A stretch of DNA of 64,000 bases from Dyadobacter chenwenxiniae (GTDB lineage: Bacteria > Bacteroidota > Bacteroidia > Cytophagales > Spirosomataceae). A model generated the notes under the pieces. The model was not told the DNA's origin, did no database searches, and saw only the letters and a list, made by a program, of their open reading frames with translations. A program made the position numbers and the translations under genes. The stretch lies in NCBI RefSeq assembly GCF_022869785.1, contig NZ_CP094997.1, positions 1,798,001-1,862,000 on the forward strand. Reading direction: 5' to 3'. The number at the start of each line of letters is the position of its first letter. Within the stretch, counting starts at the first letter, position 1. Positions 35,584-45,747 of the stretch are shown here, in pieces.

Positions 35584-36486
35584 TCAAACAATCCGAAAAG
35601 AAGTGGGTGTTTGACTCGTCTGCTTTTTGAAAAAGTTATTGAAATGCGCTGGTTCCTCGAATCCCAAACTGTAACTGATCTCTGAAATGTTCCAGTTGGT
35701 GTGCTTCAAAAGTGCAATCGCCTCACTGGCTATGCGCTCAGCAATGTGCGTTGTAGTTGTTTTACCCGTCGTTTCGCGGATTGCACGGTTTAAATGGTTA
35801 ACGTGAACCGATAATTGCTGAGCAAAATCATGGGCCGATCTGAATGTGAAGCGCTGCGAAGGTGACTCAATAGGAAATTGCCTTTCAAGCAACTCTGTAA
35901 AGACCGCTGTAATCCTGGAATTGGCATTCGGATGCTGATATAGCGATTCCGATGGCTGCATTTTCATTGCATAATGCACCGTTTCTGTTACGTAATTACG
36001 CAGCAGGTCATATTTATATTGATAATCGGAATTGATCTCTTCCAGCATTTTTTCAAAAATCCCCTGCACATGTGCCTCCTGCGCTTTATTGAGTAGGTAA
36101 GCAGGTTTTCCACCCGGTGCAAACATCGGCAAATCACCCAGCCCGTCACGGATCCTCCCTGAAAAAAAGCCTTCGGTGAATATGCAAAAGAACCCGGAAA
36201 TGCTGTCGGGACCGCCTTCCCATGTGTACGGGACCTGCGGATTGAAGAAAATCAATGTAGGACCGTCGGTTTCGAGACTTTTATCCGCGTAATGGTAAAT
36301 GTTCTTTCCACGGATAAGGGTAATTTTGTAAAAATCCTTGCGGCTGTATTGAATAGGCGCCGAATTCGGTCCCATACAATCTTCCAAACGAAAAACATTG
36401 AAATGCCCCATGTCCCGTTGCAGATTATCAGGCAGCCAATTAAACTTATGCTGATAAAATTCTTCGAGTGTTTCTGAATTTGCCAT
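35584..36486 (-). CDS. AraC-family transcriptional regulator
   Basis: 300 residues. The N-terminal ~170 residues are a cupin-like sensor (FNVFRLEDCMG, KITLIRGKNIYHYADKSLE, LIFFNPQVPYTWEG). The C-terminal ~100 residues are the double helix-turn-helix (FAQQLSVHVNHLNRAIRETTGKTTTTHIAERIASEAIALLKHTNWNISEISYSLGFEEPAHFNNFFKKQTSQTPTSFR). The second HTH and the GF..P.HF..FFKK signature are fully kept. It is upstream of and co-directional with the SDR gene, and divergent from the GH95 gene. Confidence 0.95.
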   Translation of the reverse strand: MANSETLEEFYQHKFNWLPDNLQRDMGHFNVFRLEDCMGPNSAPIQYSRKDFYKITLIRGKNIYHYADKSLETDGPTLIFFNPQVPYTWEGGPDSISGFFCIFTEGFFSGRIRDGLGDLPMFAPGGKPAYLLNKAQEAHVQGIFEKMLEEINSDYQYKYDLLRNYVTETVHYAMKMQPSESLYQHPNANSRITAVFTELLERQFPIESPSQRFTFRSAHDFAQQLSVHVNHLNRAIRETTGKTTTTHIAERIASEAIALLKHTNWNISEISYSLGFEEPAHFNNFFKKQTSQTPTSFRIV

Positions 36487-36578
36487 AGCACGAAGTTACG
36501 AAATTCAAATAGAAATAGTAGAATGCAAATGATATAACCTTGTTTACCTGTCCCTTTAAAATAATTTTACAACCATTT

Positions 36579-39128
36579 ATGAGATTAACCCAAGTACGAC
36601 TTTCCGGTGCAAGAAAAGCGCTCAGCTTTTTCATTTGTACATTCATGTTCTTTAATGCGTGCAGCGTTGCCATTGCCCAACCCGATCTTAAATTCTGGTA
36701 TAAACAACCTGCCAAAAACTGGAATGAAGCATTGCCCATCGGGAATGGCCGCATCGGGGCCATGGTTTTTGGACGGGTCGATGAGGAAATTATCCAACTG
36801 AACGAAGAAACGCTTTGGTCTGGCGGCCCGGTGAATACAAACCCCAATCCCAATGCGAAAAATTATCTTCCGCAAATCAGGACTGCGCTCGCCAACGAAG
36901 ACTATAAGCTCGCGGAAGAACTTACGCAAAAGTTGCAAGGCATTTTCACCGAATCGTACGAACCGCTTGGCGATCTGATCATTAAGCAGGAATTTGGAGG
37001 TCAGCCAACCGCCTACAGGCGCGACCTGGACATTTCCAATGCATTGTCCTCCACCACTTTTACAGTGGCCGGTGTGGATTACAGCCGTGAAATTTTCATT
37101 TCGGCACCGGATCAGGTCATGATCGTGAAATTGAAAGCAAGTAAAAAAGGCGCGCTGAATTTTACGGCAGCCACACAAAGCCCGCTATACTATAATAATG
37201 TAGTGATTGCACAGGATCAGGTGGCAATGAAAGGACAGGCTCCTGCACACACGGACCCCAGCTACATGCAGACCATGGAACAGCCTGTAATTTATAATGA
37301 CCCTTCTAAATGTCGGGGGATGCGGTTTGAGTTGCGCATGAAAGTGAAGGAATCGGATGGTAAAACGGTTGCAGATGCGCAGGGATTGCACATTACAGGG
37401 GCAACAGAAGTTGTCTTGATTTTATCAGCGGCGACCAGCTTCAATGGTTTTGATAAATGCCCCGACAAAGAAGGAAAAGACGAATCTCAAATCGCAGAGA
37501 AATCCTTGACGGCCGCACAAGGCAAAGGCTATGATGCGTTGAAAAGCGACCATATCGCTGATTATCAAAAGTTTTTCAATCGTGTAAGCCTGGTTATAAA
37601 TGGTAATCCAAAAACGGAACTGCCTATGGACGAACGTCTGAAAGCGTATGCCGAGGGCGCGAAAGATGCCGGTTTGGAATCATTGTATTTTCAGTTTGGC
37701 CGCTATCTGTTGATATCCAGCTCCCGCCCAGGCGGCATTCCTGCTAATTTACAGGGCATCTGGAACCGTGAGGTTCGCCCGCCGTGGAGCAGCAATTTTA
37801 CGACCAACATTAATACACAAATGAATTACTGGATGGTGGAAACGGCAAACCTTTCCGAGTTGCACGCACCACTCATAGACCTGATCGGCAACATTGCCAT
37901 AACCGGCAAGGAAACGGCCAAAAATTTCTATGGCGCAAAGGGTTGGACGCTCCATCACAATTCCGACATCTGGGCAACGACCAATCCGGTGAGCGGAAGC
38001 CCGTCCTGGGCTAACTGGCCCGTCGGCGGCGCGTGGTTATGCCAGCATTTGTGGGAACATTACCAGTTCAGCGGTGATAAAGAATATTTATCTAAAACCG
38101 CTTATCCATTAATGAAATCAGCCGCAGAATTCTGTCTGGATTGGCTTATTGAAGACAAAAACGGCAAGCTGGTAACCGCGCCGTCCACGACACCTGAAAA
38201 CATTTTCCTGACTGAAAAAGGCTTCAAAGGTTCGGTTTCTGTGGCTACTACGATGGATATGGCCATTATCTGGGACCTCTTTACGAACCTCATCGAAGCG
38301 TCCGAAAACCTGGGAACCGATGCGGAATTCAGACAAATGCTCATCGAAAAACGCAGCAGATTGTTCCCAATGCAGATCGGTAAGAAAGGCAACTTGCAGG
38401 AATGGTATAAAGACTGGGAGGACGTGGAGCCCGAGCACAGGCACATTTCACATTTGTTCGGACTGTTCCCGGGCCGCCAAATCTCCCCGATATTCACTCC
38501 CGAATTCGCAGAAGCTTCAAGAAGGACAATGGAACTGCGCGGCGACGGCGGAACCGGCTGGAGTAAGGGTTGGAAAATCAATGTTTGGGCAAGATTGTTG
38601 GATGGAAATCATGCCTACAAACTGATCCGGGAGCAATTGAAATTAACCGGCGTCGAAGGCACTAACTATGCAAACGGCGGCGGGACTTATCCAAACCTGC
38701 TCGACGCACACCCACCGTTTCAAATCGACGGCAATTTCGGTGGCACATCCGGAATCACGGAAATGTTGCTCCAAAGCCACGATGGCCTTATTAATGTCCT
38801 CCCAGCCATTCCCGACAACTGGACAAGCGGCGAAGTGAAGGGAATGAAAGCCAGAGGCGGCTTCGAACTCGACATAGCCTGGGCTAATGGTAAGATCACC
38901 CAATTGATCGTACGTTCGAAACTTGGTGGCAACTGTCGGATCGGCGTTGCCGGCGCTGTGAAACCTGCTTCGAAAGTGGCGTTGAAAGCAGCAAAAGGAA
39001 ACAATGCAAACCCATTTTACAAAAGCACCCAACCATTGCCAGCAGGCGCAGCCGTGGTAAAAGCCGGAAGACTAGCATTTGATTTTCCAACTGAAGCCGG
39101 AAAGGAATACGTTTTCAAAGCGAAATAG
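36579..39128 (+). CDS. Glycoside hydrolase family 95 (alpha-L-fucosidase type), secreted
   Basis: 849 residues from the ATG at 36579 (MRLTQVRLSG); a frame back to 36540 adds 13 residues before a proper signal peptide and is less likely. The signal ends near VAIAQ. GH95 features include ALPIGNGRIGAMVFG and LNEETLWSGGP, the Asn pair N410/N412 in TTNINTQMNYW that activates water in the inverting mechanism, and IDGNFGGTSGITEMLLQS with the conserved Asp. The family removes alpha-1,2-L-fucose, with some L-galactosidases. No SusC/D is adjacent, so it is outside a classical polysaccharide-utilisation locus. Confidence 0.94.
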   Translation: MRLTQVRLSGARKALSFFICTFMFFNACSVAIAQPDLKFWYKQPAKNWNEALPIGNGRIGAMVFGRVDEEIIQLNEETLWSGGPVNTNPNPNAKNYLPQIRTALANEDYKLAEELTQKLQGIFTESYEPLGDLIIKQEFGGQPTAYRRDLDISNALSSTTFTVAGVDYSREIFISAPDQVMIVKLKASKKGALNFTAATQSPLYYNNVVIAQDQVAMKGQAPAHTDPSYMQTMEQPVIYNDPSKCRGMRFELRMKVKESDGKTVADAQGLHITGATEVVLILSAATSFNGFDKCPDKEGKDESQIAEKSLTAAQGKGYDALKSDHIADYQKFFNRVSLVINGNPKTELPMDERLKAYAEGAKDAGLESLYFQFGRYLLISSSRPGGIPANLQGIWNREVRPPWSSNFTTNINTQMNYWMVETANLSELHAPLIDLIGNIAITGKETAKNFYGAKGWTLHHNSDIWATTNPVSGSPSWANWPVGGAWLCQHLWEHYQFSGDKEYLSKTAYPLMKSAAEFCLDWLIEDKNGKLVTAPSTTPENIFLTEKGFKGSVSVATTMDMAIIWDLFTNLIEASENLGTDAEFRQMLIEKRSRLFPMQIGKKGNLQEWYKDWEDVEPEHRHISHLFGLFPGRQISPIFTPEFAEASRRTMELRGDGGTGWSKGWKINVWARLLDGNHAYKLIREQLKLTGVEGTNYANGGGTYPNLLDAHPPFQIDGNFGGTSGITEMLLQSHDGLINVLPAIPDNWTSGEVKGMKARGGFELDIAWANGKITQLIVRSKLGGNCRIGVAGAVKPASKVALKAAKGNNANPFYKSTQPLPAGAAVVKAGRLAFDFPTEAGKEYVFKAK

Positions 39129-39149
39129 CGGGCTGCGGATTGCTGGTCG

Positions 39150-39330
39150 TTACATGCCTCCGGCATTCAGCTTTCTGCACATTCATTTTTTTGCTACCAA
39201 TATTACATCGCTCCGCGATTTCAAAGCAATGCAGGAGGCATGTAATATTGGTAGCGAAAAACAAACAGACGCGGCTCGAAAAATGCCGGAGGCATGCAAT
39301 ATTGGTAGCAACGAATATATGCGAAACGGG
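39150..39330. repeat. Dispersed repeat cluster with inverted copies
   Basis: The segment GCTACCAATATTACATCGCTC in inverted orientation (about 39189-39212) is followed by two direct copies containing ATATTGGTAGC (about 39244-39256 and 39299-39311), each next to a GGAGGCATG or CTCCGGCATT motif. The inverted and direct copies could pair into a long hairpin after the GH95 gene. The same element recurs at 50876-50910. Confidence 0.75.
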
Positions 39331-39374
39331 GAATCCCGGAGGGATGTAACGGCCAGTGAGACGTTGCTCCCAGG

Positions 39375-40031
39375 TTACAAGGAAGCCCGGTTCTTATCTA
39401 CAAAATGCGCCAGAGAAAGCACAATTAACTGCAACACGGCGAAGGAAACAAATAACATTGGGATGGAATTTTCTGGCGGTGGACCGAACATATTATAGGA
39501 GTCGATGAGCAAGAAAAATGCGATGAGCAGCCAAAATCCCCATTTTCCCTTATTACCGATCGCTTTTGTATTCTTATAATAGAGATAAGCCCCGATTGCG
39601 AAAATGATCAATTCAAGGATTACGGTCCCTTCAAGCGAATTCCATAAGCCCATTCCTACTTTGACGTTCGTGAATGGTGTCAGCGGCAAATCAGCAATGT
39701 GCACGACTAGATCCAAAAACCAGTGGCTTAGCACTGCTAGTCCTACGATTACCGCGCTTTTGGCATCTTTTTTGAAAAACCAATACACAACCGCAGCGAG
39801 CAAGCCCCAAACAATGCCCATAAGTAAACTGTGCGTATATGGATAATGCACAAAATCAAAGGGTGTGACAACGGTAATGCCTGGCGTAACCTTCACCTGC
39901 TCAACATTGAACAACAGGAGAAACGGCCAGAGAATATCGACAAATTCGACGGCCACGAACAATGTTAAAAGCGAAATTTGGGGAGCTGCCTTCTTTACTC
40001 CTAATGCTAATCCATAATGACCTAGAAACAT
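39375..40031 (-). CDS. Small integral membrane protein (YdjM/DUF457-like metal-dependent hydrolase family)
   Basis: 218 residues with about six membrane segments. His/Asp positions typical of this family are visible: FLGHYGLALG, FVDILWP, HYPYTHSLLMGIVWG and LSHWFLDLVVH. Members are annotated as putative membrane metal-dependent hydrolases, but few are characterised. The 3' end of the gene abuts the dispersed repeat cluster. It is followed upstream by the Crp-family gene on the same strand, 76 bases away. Confidence 0.8.
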   Translation of the reverse strand: MFLGHYGLALGVKKAAPQISLLTLFVAVEFVDILWPFLLLFNVEQVKVTPGITVVTPFDFVHYPYTHSLLMGIVWGLLAAVVYWFFKKDAKSAVIVGLAVLSHWFLDLVVHIADLPLTPFTNVKVGMGLWNSLEGTVILELIIFAIGAYLYYKNTKAIGNKGKWGFWLLIAFFLLIDSYNMFGPPPENSIPMLFVSFAVLQLIVLSLAHFVDKNRASL

Positions 40032-40107
40032 ACAAATGGCTGGTTGATTAATGACTTTACAAAAGTATCATCGCCTTCATCAACGCCACTTGACCTATAT
40101 CAAGAAA

Positions 40108-40677
40108 TCAAATCAGCTGTTTGCGGCGGATACGGCTGATGGTTTCGGGCGTCATACCCAGCATGGAGGCGATATATTGCAGCGGCACCTGATTGAAAAT
40201 TTCACGACTGTTTTCGAAAAGCACATTGTAACGCTGCTCGGCGGTCATGGACAGGAATGAGAACACGCGATCTTCGAGCATGACGAAACAATGCGCAATG
40301 AACAACTTTTCGGTCTGGTGCCATTTAGGAACGAAGTCCCCTATCCGATCATAATCGGCCTTATCAATGGTGTATAACGTAGTGTCGGTAAGTGCCTGGA
40401 TGTTCCAGCGGGAAGGTTTGCTGAAAATGAAGCTGGAAAGGTCGGTGATGAAATAGCCTTTTGAAGAAATCCATTGGGTAACTTCCCTGTCTTCCAGGTT
40501 TACATAAACCCGCAGCAAACCCGACTGGAGAAAGCTTAGTTTATCGCAACTTTTCCCGGTTTTGAGATAGTAGTCTCCTTTTTTAACAAATTCGGGCTTA
40601 AAAAACGAAGCAACGGTCGTCAGATCGCTTTGTTCAAACTTAAAATAAGATTGCAGATAACTTTCCAGTTCCGTCAT
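40108..40677 (-). CDS. Crp/Fnr-family transcriptional regulator
   Basis: 189 residues from the ATG at 40677. A TTG at 40698 in the same frame would overlap the -7 promoter element and is rejected. The N-terminal cNMP-type beta-barrel (GDYYLKTGKSCDKLSFLQSGLLRVYV) lacks the standard GE..RSA phosphate cassette, so it may not bind cyclic nucleotides. The short C-terminal HTH is PLQYIASMLGMTPETISRIRRKQL. This type is common in Bacteroidota. It is divergent from the ABC permease pair. Confidence 0.92.
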   Translation of the reverse strand: MTELESYLQSYFKFEQSDLTTVASFFKPEFVKKGDYYLKTGKSCDKLSFLQSGLLRVYVNLEDREVTQWISSKGYFITDLSSFIFSKPSRWNIQALTDTTLYTIDKADYDRIGDFVPKWHQTEKLFIAHCFVMLEDRVFSFLSMTAEQRYNVLFENSREIFNQVPLQYIASMLGMTPETISRIRRKQLI

Positions 40678-40695
40678 GGCCGATTTGTTATATAT

Positions 40696-40727
40696 CAAAT
40701 GTAACCACGCTCCTCCGAACCTCCAAA
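40696..40727 (-). promoter_or_regulatory. Promoter of the Crp-family gene
   Basis: On the minus strand TTTG (40727-40724), a 20-base spacer and TACATTTG (40703-40696) match the Bacteroidota consensus TTTG-N19-21-TAnnTTTG fully. It lies 19 bases upstream of the ATG at 40677 and decides that start. Confidence 0.7.
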
Positions 40728-40936
40728 GCCCCGGCGCAGCTAAGCCTTACAATTGATCGTTTCCGTACGAAAAGTGTCCGAATGCGGACGGTTTTGAAAA
40801 TTGAGACGCCCATAAGCGCCTTATTACAAGCATTTACGGCGTTTGGCATATATTTTATACAAAGAACTATGTTATACAATGTACCGATCTGTTAGCCATA
40901 AAAATAAAATACAACTCGCTCTAATTCTCCTGCCGT

Positions 40937-43369
40937 ATGTTAAAAAACTATTTCAAAATTGCCTGGCGCAACCTTGTCCGTAACCGCGCCTTCTCTGCCA
41001 TCAACATAACCGGGCTTGCCATCGGACTGGCGTCCTGCATGCTGATCAGTCTTTATGTGCTGGACGAACTAAGTTTCGATCGCTTTCATGAAAAAAGCGA
41101 CCGGATCGTGCGCGTGGTGTTCAAAGGAATTATGCAGGGTGGAGAAATGAACGAAGCGCATGTCATGCCACCTACCGCAGCCGCGCTTAAAGCGGATTAT
41201 CCCGAGGTTTTGGAAGCCACACGGCTAAGAAGAGGCGGCGCGCCGCTGGTGTTGCTCAATCAGAAATTGTACACGGACGACCAACTGGCCTTTGTGGACT
41301 CCAATTTCCTACAGGTTTTCACATTCCCTCTGATTGAAGGCAATGCAAAAACGGCGCTTCTTCAACCCAATACAGTTGTGATTTCCAGAAGGCTTGCCGA
41401 AAAATATTACGGAAAACAGGACGCGATCGGCAAAGTACTGACTTTCAAAGACTGGAAAACTCCTTACGCCGTAACGGGCGTGATGGAAGAAATGCCGGCG
41501 CATTCGCACATCCAATTTGATATGCTTGCATCCATGTCGTCGCTTGAAGATGCCAAATCCACTTCCTGGATGATTTCGGAGTTCTACACCTACCTTGTTT
41601 TGCCCGAAGGATATGATTACAAAAAGCTTAACGCCAAGCTTCCGCAGACGGTTGATAAATACATGGGCCCGCAGCTTAAACAGGCACTTGGTATGACAAT
41701 GGCCGAGTTTCGTAAAAAAGGCAACAACCTGGGTCTATATCTGCAACCATTGACCGAAATCCACCTGCATTCAAATTATCAATTTGACCTGGGCACAACG
41801 GGCGATATCAAATACGTATATATTTTCGGTGCCATCGCGGTCATTATGCTGCTTATTGCATGCATCAATTTTATGAATTTATCCACCGCAGGCTCGTCCA
41901 AACGTGCACGGGAGGTAGGTGTAAGAAAAGTGATGGGATCTGAAAAGATTGAGCTAGTTGCCCAATTTTTGATGGAATCCATTTTACTTACGGGCATCGC
42001 GCTGATTTTGGGTACCATCATTTGCCTCGCCGGTTTACCGTTGTTGAATAGTCTTTCCGGCAAAAGTCTTGGATTTAGTCTGAAAGCGCTTCCGGCTCTG
42101 GTTCCTGCATTGCTGTTTTTTGGGCTTTTCGTTGGTGTCTTTGCGGGCAGTTATCCTGCATTTTTCCTTTCTTCTTTTAAGCCGATCTCCGTGTTGAAAG
42201 GTGGAAGCGCAGTGGTTAAGCTTAATTCTTCCGGAAAAAATATAGGTCTGAGAAGCGGATTAGTGGTTTTTCAATTCTTTGTTTCAATCACTTTAATGGT
42301 CGGCGCCACGGTGGTTTACCAGCAATTGAAATTTATCCAAAGCAAAAAACTGGGTTATGACAAGGATCAGGTTCTGGTTGTTCCGGCCTGGGCGCTGGGT
42401 AAAAATCTGCCTGTTTTCAGGGACGAATTGTTACGTGATTCACGGGTCAGCAATATTAGCCTGTCCGGTTATGTGCCTGCGGGACCATCGGATAATAACA
42501 ATTACATGATTTCGCCGGAGGGTCATTCTTCGCAGCTTTTGAAAACACTTCGTTATGAAGTGGATTACAATTACCTGGAAACTTTGGGCATGCAAATAGT
42601 TCAGGGACGGAATTTTTCGAAAGATTACGGAATGGATTCAACTGCGATTATCCTGAACGAAACTGCCGCCAAAGCACTCGGCTGGCAGAATGATGCGCTG
42701 GGCAAGATCGTTTCCCGCCGCAACAATGAGGGCAAAGGCGCCGACTATCGCGTAATAGGAATTGTGAAGGATTTTCATTTCAAATCTTTGCGCGATAAAA
42801 TCTCCCCGCTTGTAATGACATTGAACCAGGGGTACGGATGGATGATCATTAAGACGAAAAACAAAGAGGTTTCCGGCCTGCTCGCTAAAATGCAGAACCA
42901 ATGGGACAGCTTCAAACCCGACCAACCTTTCACTTATTCCTTCCTGGACGAGCGTTTCAATGAAACCTATAAAACAGAACAGAGAACCGGACAAATTTTA
43001 GGCCTATTCGCCGGTCTGACCATTTTTGTTGCCTGTATGGGTTTATTTGGACTTGCCATTTTCACTGCCGAGCAAAGAACCAAGGAGATCGGCGTGCGCA
43101 AGGTTTTGGGTGCATCTGTGGCAGGCATTGTCGCGTTGCTTTCGAAGGATTTTCTCAGACTCGTCGTGGTGGCGATCATTATAGCATTGCCTGTTTCCTG
43201 GTGGATGATGAGCCGCTGGTTGGAAGATTTCGAATACAAGATTGACATTTCGTGGTGGGCATTGGCGCTGGTAAGCCTGCTCTCAGTGGCGATAGCGCTG
43301 CTTACAGTTTCGTTTCAGTCCGTTAAGGCTGCTTTAATGAACCCGGTCAAATCACTTCGCTCCGAATAA
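40937..43369 (+). CDS. MacB/FtsX-type ABC transporter permease
   Basis: 810 residues. One N-terminal membrane segment (AINITGLAIGLASCMLISLYVL) is followed by a periplasmic MacB_PCD-like domain, then FtsX-type membrane blocks at about 290-430 and 680-800 (GLFGLAIFTAEQRTKEIGVRKVLGASVAGIVALLSKDFLRLVVVA). This duplicated layout is common in Bacteroidota and is usually powered by a separate ATPase, which is not in this window. MacB-like systems export peptides or siderophores, or couple ATP hydrolysis to periplasmic work. It is followed after 11 bases by a paralogue. Confidence 0.92.
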   Translation: MLKNYFKIAWRNLVRNRAFSAINITGLAIGLASCMLISLYVLDELSFDRFHEKSDRIVRVVFKGIMQGGEMNEAHVMPPTAAALKADYPEVLEATRLRRGGAPLVLLNQKLYTDDQLAFVDSNFLQVFTFPLIEGNAKTALLQPNTVVISRRLAEKYYGKQDAIGKVLTFKDWKTPYAVTGVMEEMPAHSHIQFDMLASMSSLEDAKSTSWMISEFYTYLVLPEGYDYKKLNAKLPQTVDKYMGPQLKQALGMTMAEFRKKGNNLGLYLQPLTEIHLHSNYQFDLGTTGDIKYVYIFGAIAVIMLLIACINFMNLSTAGSSKRAREVGVRKVMGSEKIELVAQFLMESILLTGIALILGTIICLAGLPLLNSLSGKSLGFSLKALPALVPALLFFGLFVGVFAGSYPAFFLSSFKPISVLKGGSAVVKLNSSGKNIGLRSGLVVFQFFVSITLMVGATVVYQQLKFIQSKKLGYDKDQVLVVPAWALGKNLPVFRDELLRDSRVSNISLSGYVPAGPSDNNNYMISPEGHSSQLLKTLRYEVDYNYLETLGMQIVQGRNFSKDYGMDSTAIILNETAAKALGWQNDALGKIVSRRNNEGKGADYRVIGIVKDFHFKSLRDKISPLVMTLNQGYGWMIIKTKNKEVSGLLAKMQNQWDSFKPDQPFTYSFLDERFNETYKTEQRTGQILGLFAGLTIFVACMGLFGLAIFTAEQRTKEIGVRKVLGASVAGIVALLSKDFLRLVVVAIIIALPVSWWMMSRWLEDFEYKIDISWWALALVSLLSVAIALLTVSFQSVKAALMNPVKSLRSE

Positions 43370-43380
43370 TCTTTCATACC

Positions 43381-45741
43381 ATGTTAAGACACAACTTTCT
43401 GGTCATTTACCGCAGTTTCAAACGGTTCAAAAGCACTTTCTTCATCAATCTGGCGGGGTTATCCGCTGGATTGGCGTGTACGCTGCTGATATTCTTATGG
43501 GTTTCGGACGAGCTGAAAATCGATAAATTCCATGCAAATGATGCGCAACTTTTCCAGGTTTTGGAAAATCGCATACAGGCTCACGGGACCATCACTTCGC
43601 CTACTACATCCGCGCCCATGGCCAGATCGCTGGCCGCTGAAATGCCCGAGGTGGAATATGCAATTTCCTCAAAGAACATTGAAACCACATTGTCTGTCAA
43701 AGACATTGATATCAAGGCGAAGGGCAAATATGTGAGCGAACCCTTCTTCAAACTTTTTTCTTACGAACTGATCGAGGGGTCCGAAGACCAGGTGCTGGCC
43801 GACAAAAACGCCATCGTTATTTCTGAAAATCTGGCGAGGAAACTGTTCCATACGACCGAAAACCTCATTGGAAAAGCCATAGAATTGCGGCACGAAAAGC
43901 AATATACGATCTCCGGCATTTTTAAAGATGTGCCGGAGCAGTCATCTGAACAGTTTGATTTCCTGACGTCTTTTGAGGTTTATCTTGACTTTCGGGGCGA
44001 GAATGCAAACTGGTTTAACACCGATCCGCAGACATTTGTCCTGCTTAAAAAAGGCACCAACGTGGCAGCATTCAATGCTAAGATCATTGATTTTGTAAAG
44101 ACCAAAAGCAATGGCGATAACAAGCACCGCACCGTTTTCCTTACGCCCTACTCCGAGTGTTACCTGTATGGGCGCTACGACGGTGGTGTGCGTGCAGGCG
44201 GCCGCATTGAGTATGTACGGTTGTTCTCGATCATCGCCATTTTTATACTGGGCATTGCGTGCATCAATTTCATGAACTTGTCGACAGCAAAAGCATCCGG
44301 CAGATTAAAGGAAGTAGGCGTAAAAAAGGCGATTGGAGCGAGCAGAAAAGCACTGATCTTCCAGTATTATCTCGAATCTGTGTTTATGACGATGCTTGCA
44401 CTAACTGCCGCGCTGTTGATTGTCTGGATTGCATTGCCGCAGTTTAATGAGATCACCGATAAAAAACTCAATCTTAATCTAGGTCCGGATGTCATCTTGT
44501 CACTCTTGGCAATAACCCTCTTTACAGGTCTTGTTTCGGGAAGTTATCCCGCGCTTTATTTGTCCGGATTCAATCCCGTTGCGGTTTTGAAAGGTAAGCT
44601 GATGACTTCTTTCGGCGAAATAGTGGTCAGGAAAGGCCTTGTCATTTTTCAGTTTGCATTGTCGGTGATCCTCATCGTCTCGGTGCTGGTGGTTTACAAA
44701 CAAATTGAATTTGTCCAGTCGCAAAATCTGGGCTATAACAAAGACAACATTCTTTACTTTGAACAGGACGGCAAGCTGGAAGATGCGAAGAATGCCGAAT
44801 TGTTTGTTTCTGAAATGAAGAAGATCCCGGGAATCGAAAGCGCTTCTACGATGGGTCACGATTTGACTGGGCACAATTCCGGCACTTCGGGCGTTGAATG
44901 GGCTGGTAAAGATTCCGAAAACAGGACTGAATTTGAGAACATTAGCGTCAACTACGACATGATGGAGACCCTGCGCATGCAAATGGTGGAAGGCCGGACG
45001 TTTGAAAAGTCTTTTGGCGCCGACAGTTCAAAGATTATCTTCAACGAAACAGCCATTAAATTCATGGGAATGAAAGATCCGATTGGCAAAACGGTAAAGC
45101 TTTGGGGCGAAGAAATGCAGATCATCGGCGTTGTCAAAGATTTCCATTACGAATCCCTGCACGAAAAGCTCAAACCTGTTTTCATCCGGTTAAGCCCGCA
45201 ATCCACCTATACTTTCATGGCGAAGGTCAAGGCTGGGAAAGAGCAGGAAGTTATTGCGCAACTCACGCAGCTGCACACGAAACTGAACCCTGGGTTTACG
45301 ATGGAATACCGATTTTTAGACGAAGAATACAGACGCCAATATGTCTCAGAACAACGCGTTTCGGTTTTATCAAGATACTTTGCCATACTCGCCATCCTGA
45401 TCTCTTGTCTTGGACTATTCGGCCTTGCCGCGTTCACAGCGGAACGGCGGCTCAAAGAGATTGGAATTCGTAAAGTGCTGGGTTCCGGCGTATTCAGCAT
45501 TGTTTATTTGTTATCCGGCGATTTTACCAAGTCCGTCGCCATAGGAATCGCTATCGCACTTCCAGTGAGTTATTATATGGCTAGCAGCTGGCTCGAGACT
45601 TTTGCATTCAGCATTGATCTGAAATTGTGGTATTTTGCGCTCGCGGGGATCGTTGCGCTGCTTATTGCTTGGCTTACAGTGGGTTCCCAGGCAATAAAAG
45701 CCGCGAATGTAAACCCTTTGCAATGTTTAAAAAGCGAATAA
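43381..45741 (+). CDS. MacB/FtsX-type ABC transporter permease, paralogue of the preceding gene
   Basis: 786 residues with the same plan as its neighbour: N-terminal helix (FFINLAGLSAGLACTLLIFLWV), MacB_PCD-like domain, and two FtsX blocks (ACINFMNLSTAKASGRLKEVGVKKAIGASRKALIFQYYLESVFMT and LGLFGLAAFTAERRLKEIGIRKVLGSGVFSIVYLLSGDFTKSVAIG). The two probably arose by duplication and may form a heterodimer. The hypothetical gene downstream starts 6 bases after the stop. Confidence 0.92.
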   Translation: MLRHNFLVIYRSFKRFKSTFFINLAGLSAGLACTLLIFLWVSDELKIDKFHANDAQLFQVLENRIQAHGTITSPTTSAPMARSLAAEMPEVEYAISSKNIETTLSVKDIDIKAKGKYVSEPFFKLFSYELIEGSEDQVLADKNAIVISENLARKLFHTTENLIGKAIELRHEKQYTISGIFKDVPEQSSEQFDFLTSFEVYLDFRGENANWFNTDPQTFVLLKKGTNVAAFNAKIIDFVKTKSNGDNKHRTVFLTPYSECYLYGRYDGGVRAGGRIEYVRLFSIIAIFILGIACINFMNLSTAKASGRLKEVGVKKAIGASRKALIFQYYLESVFMTMLALTAALLIVWIALPQFNEITDKKLNLNLGPDVILSLLAITLFTGLVSGSYPALYLSGFNPVAVLKGKLMTSFGEIVVRKGLVIFQFALSVILIVSVLVVYKQIEFVQSQNLGYNKDNILYFEQDGKLEDAKNAELFVSEMKKIPGIESASTMGHDLTGHNSGTSGVEWAGKDSENRTEFENISVNYDMMETLRMQMVEGRTFEKSFGADSSKIIFNETAIKFMGMKDPIGKTVKLWGEEMQIIGVVKDFHYESLHEKLKPVFIRLSPQSTYTFMAKVKAGKEQEVIAQLTQLHTKLNPGFTMEYRFLDEEYRRQYVSEQRVSVLSRYFAILAILISCLGLFGLAAFTAERRLKEIGIRKVLGSGVFSIVYLLSGDFTKSVAIGIAIALPVSYYMASSWLETFAFSIDLKLWYFALAGIVALLIAWLTVGSQAIKAANVNPLQCLKSE

Positions 45742-45747
45742 AATGCC

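Noticed and set aside
40108..40677. cAMP receptor completing the cyclase circuit
   Set aside because: The protein lacks the standard phosphate-binding cassette and is 7 kb away, so a link is not supported.
40678..40698. TTG start of the Crp-family gene
   Set aside because: It overlaps the -7 box of a full-consensus promoter; the ATG at 40677 is used.
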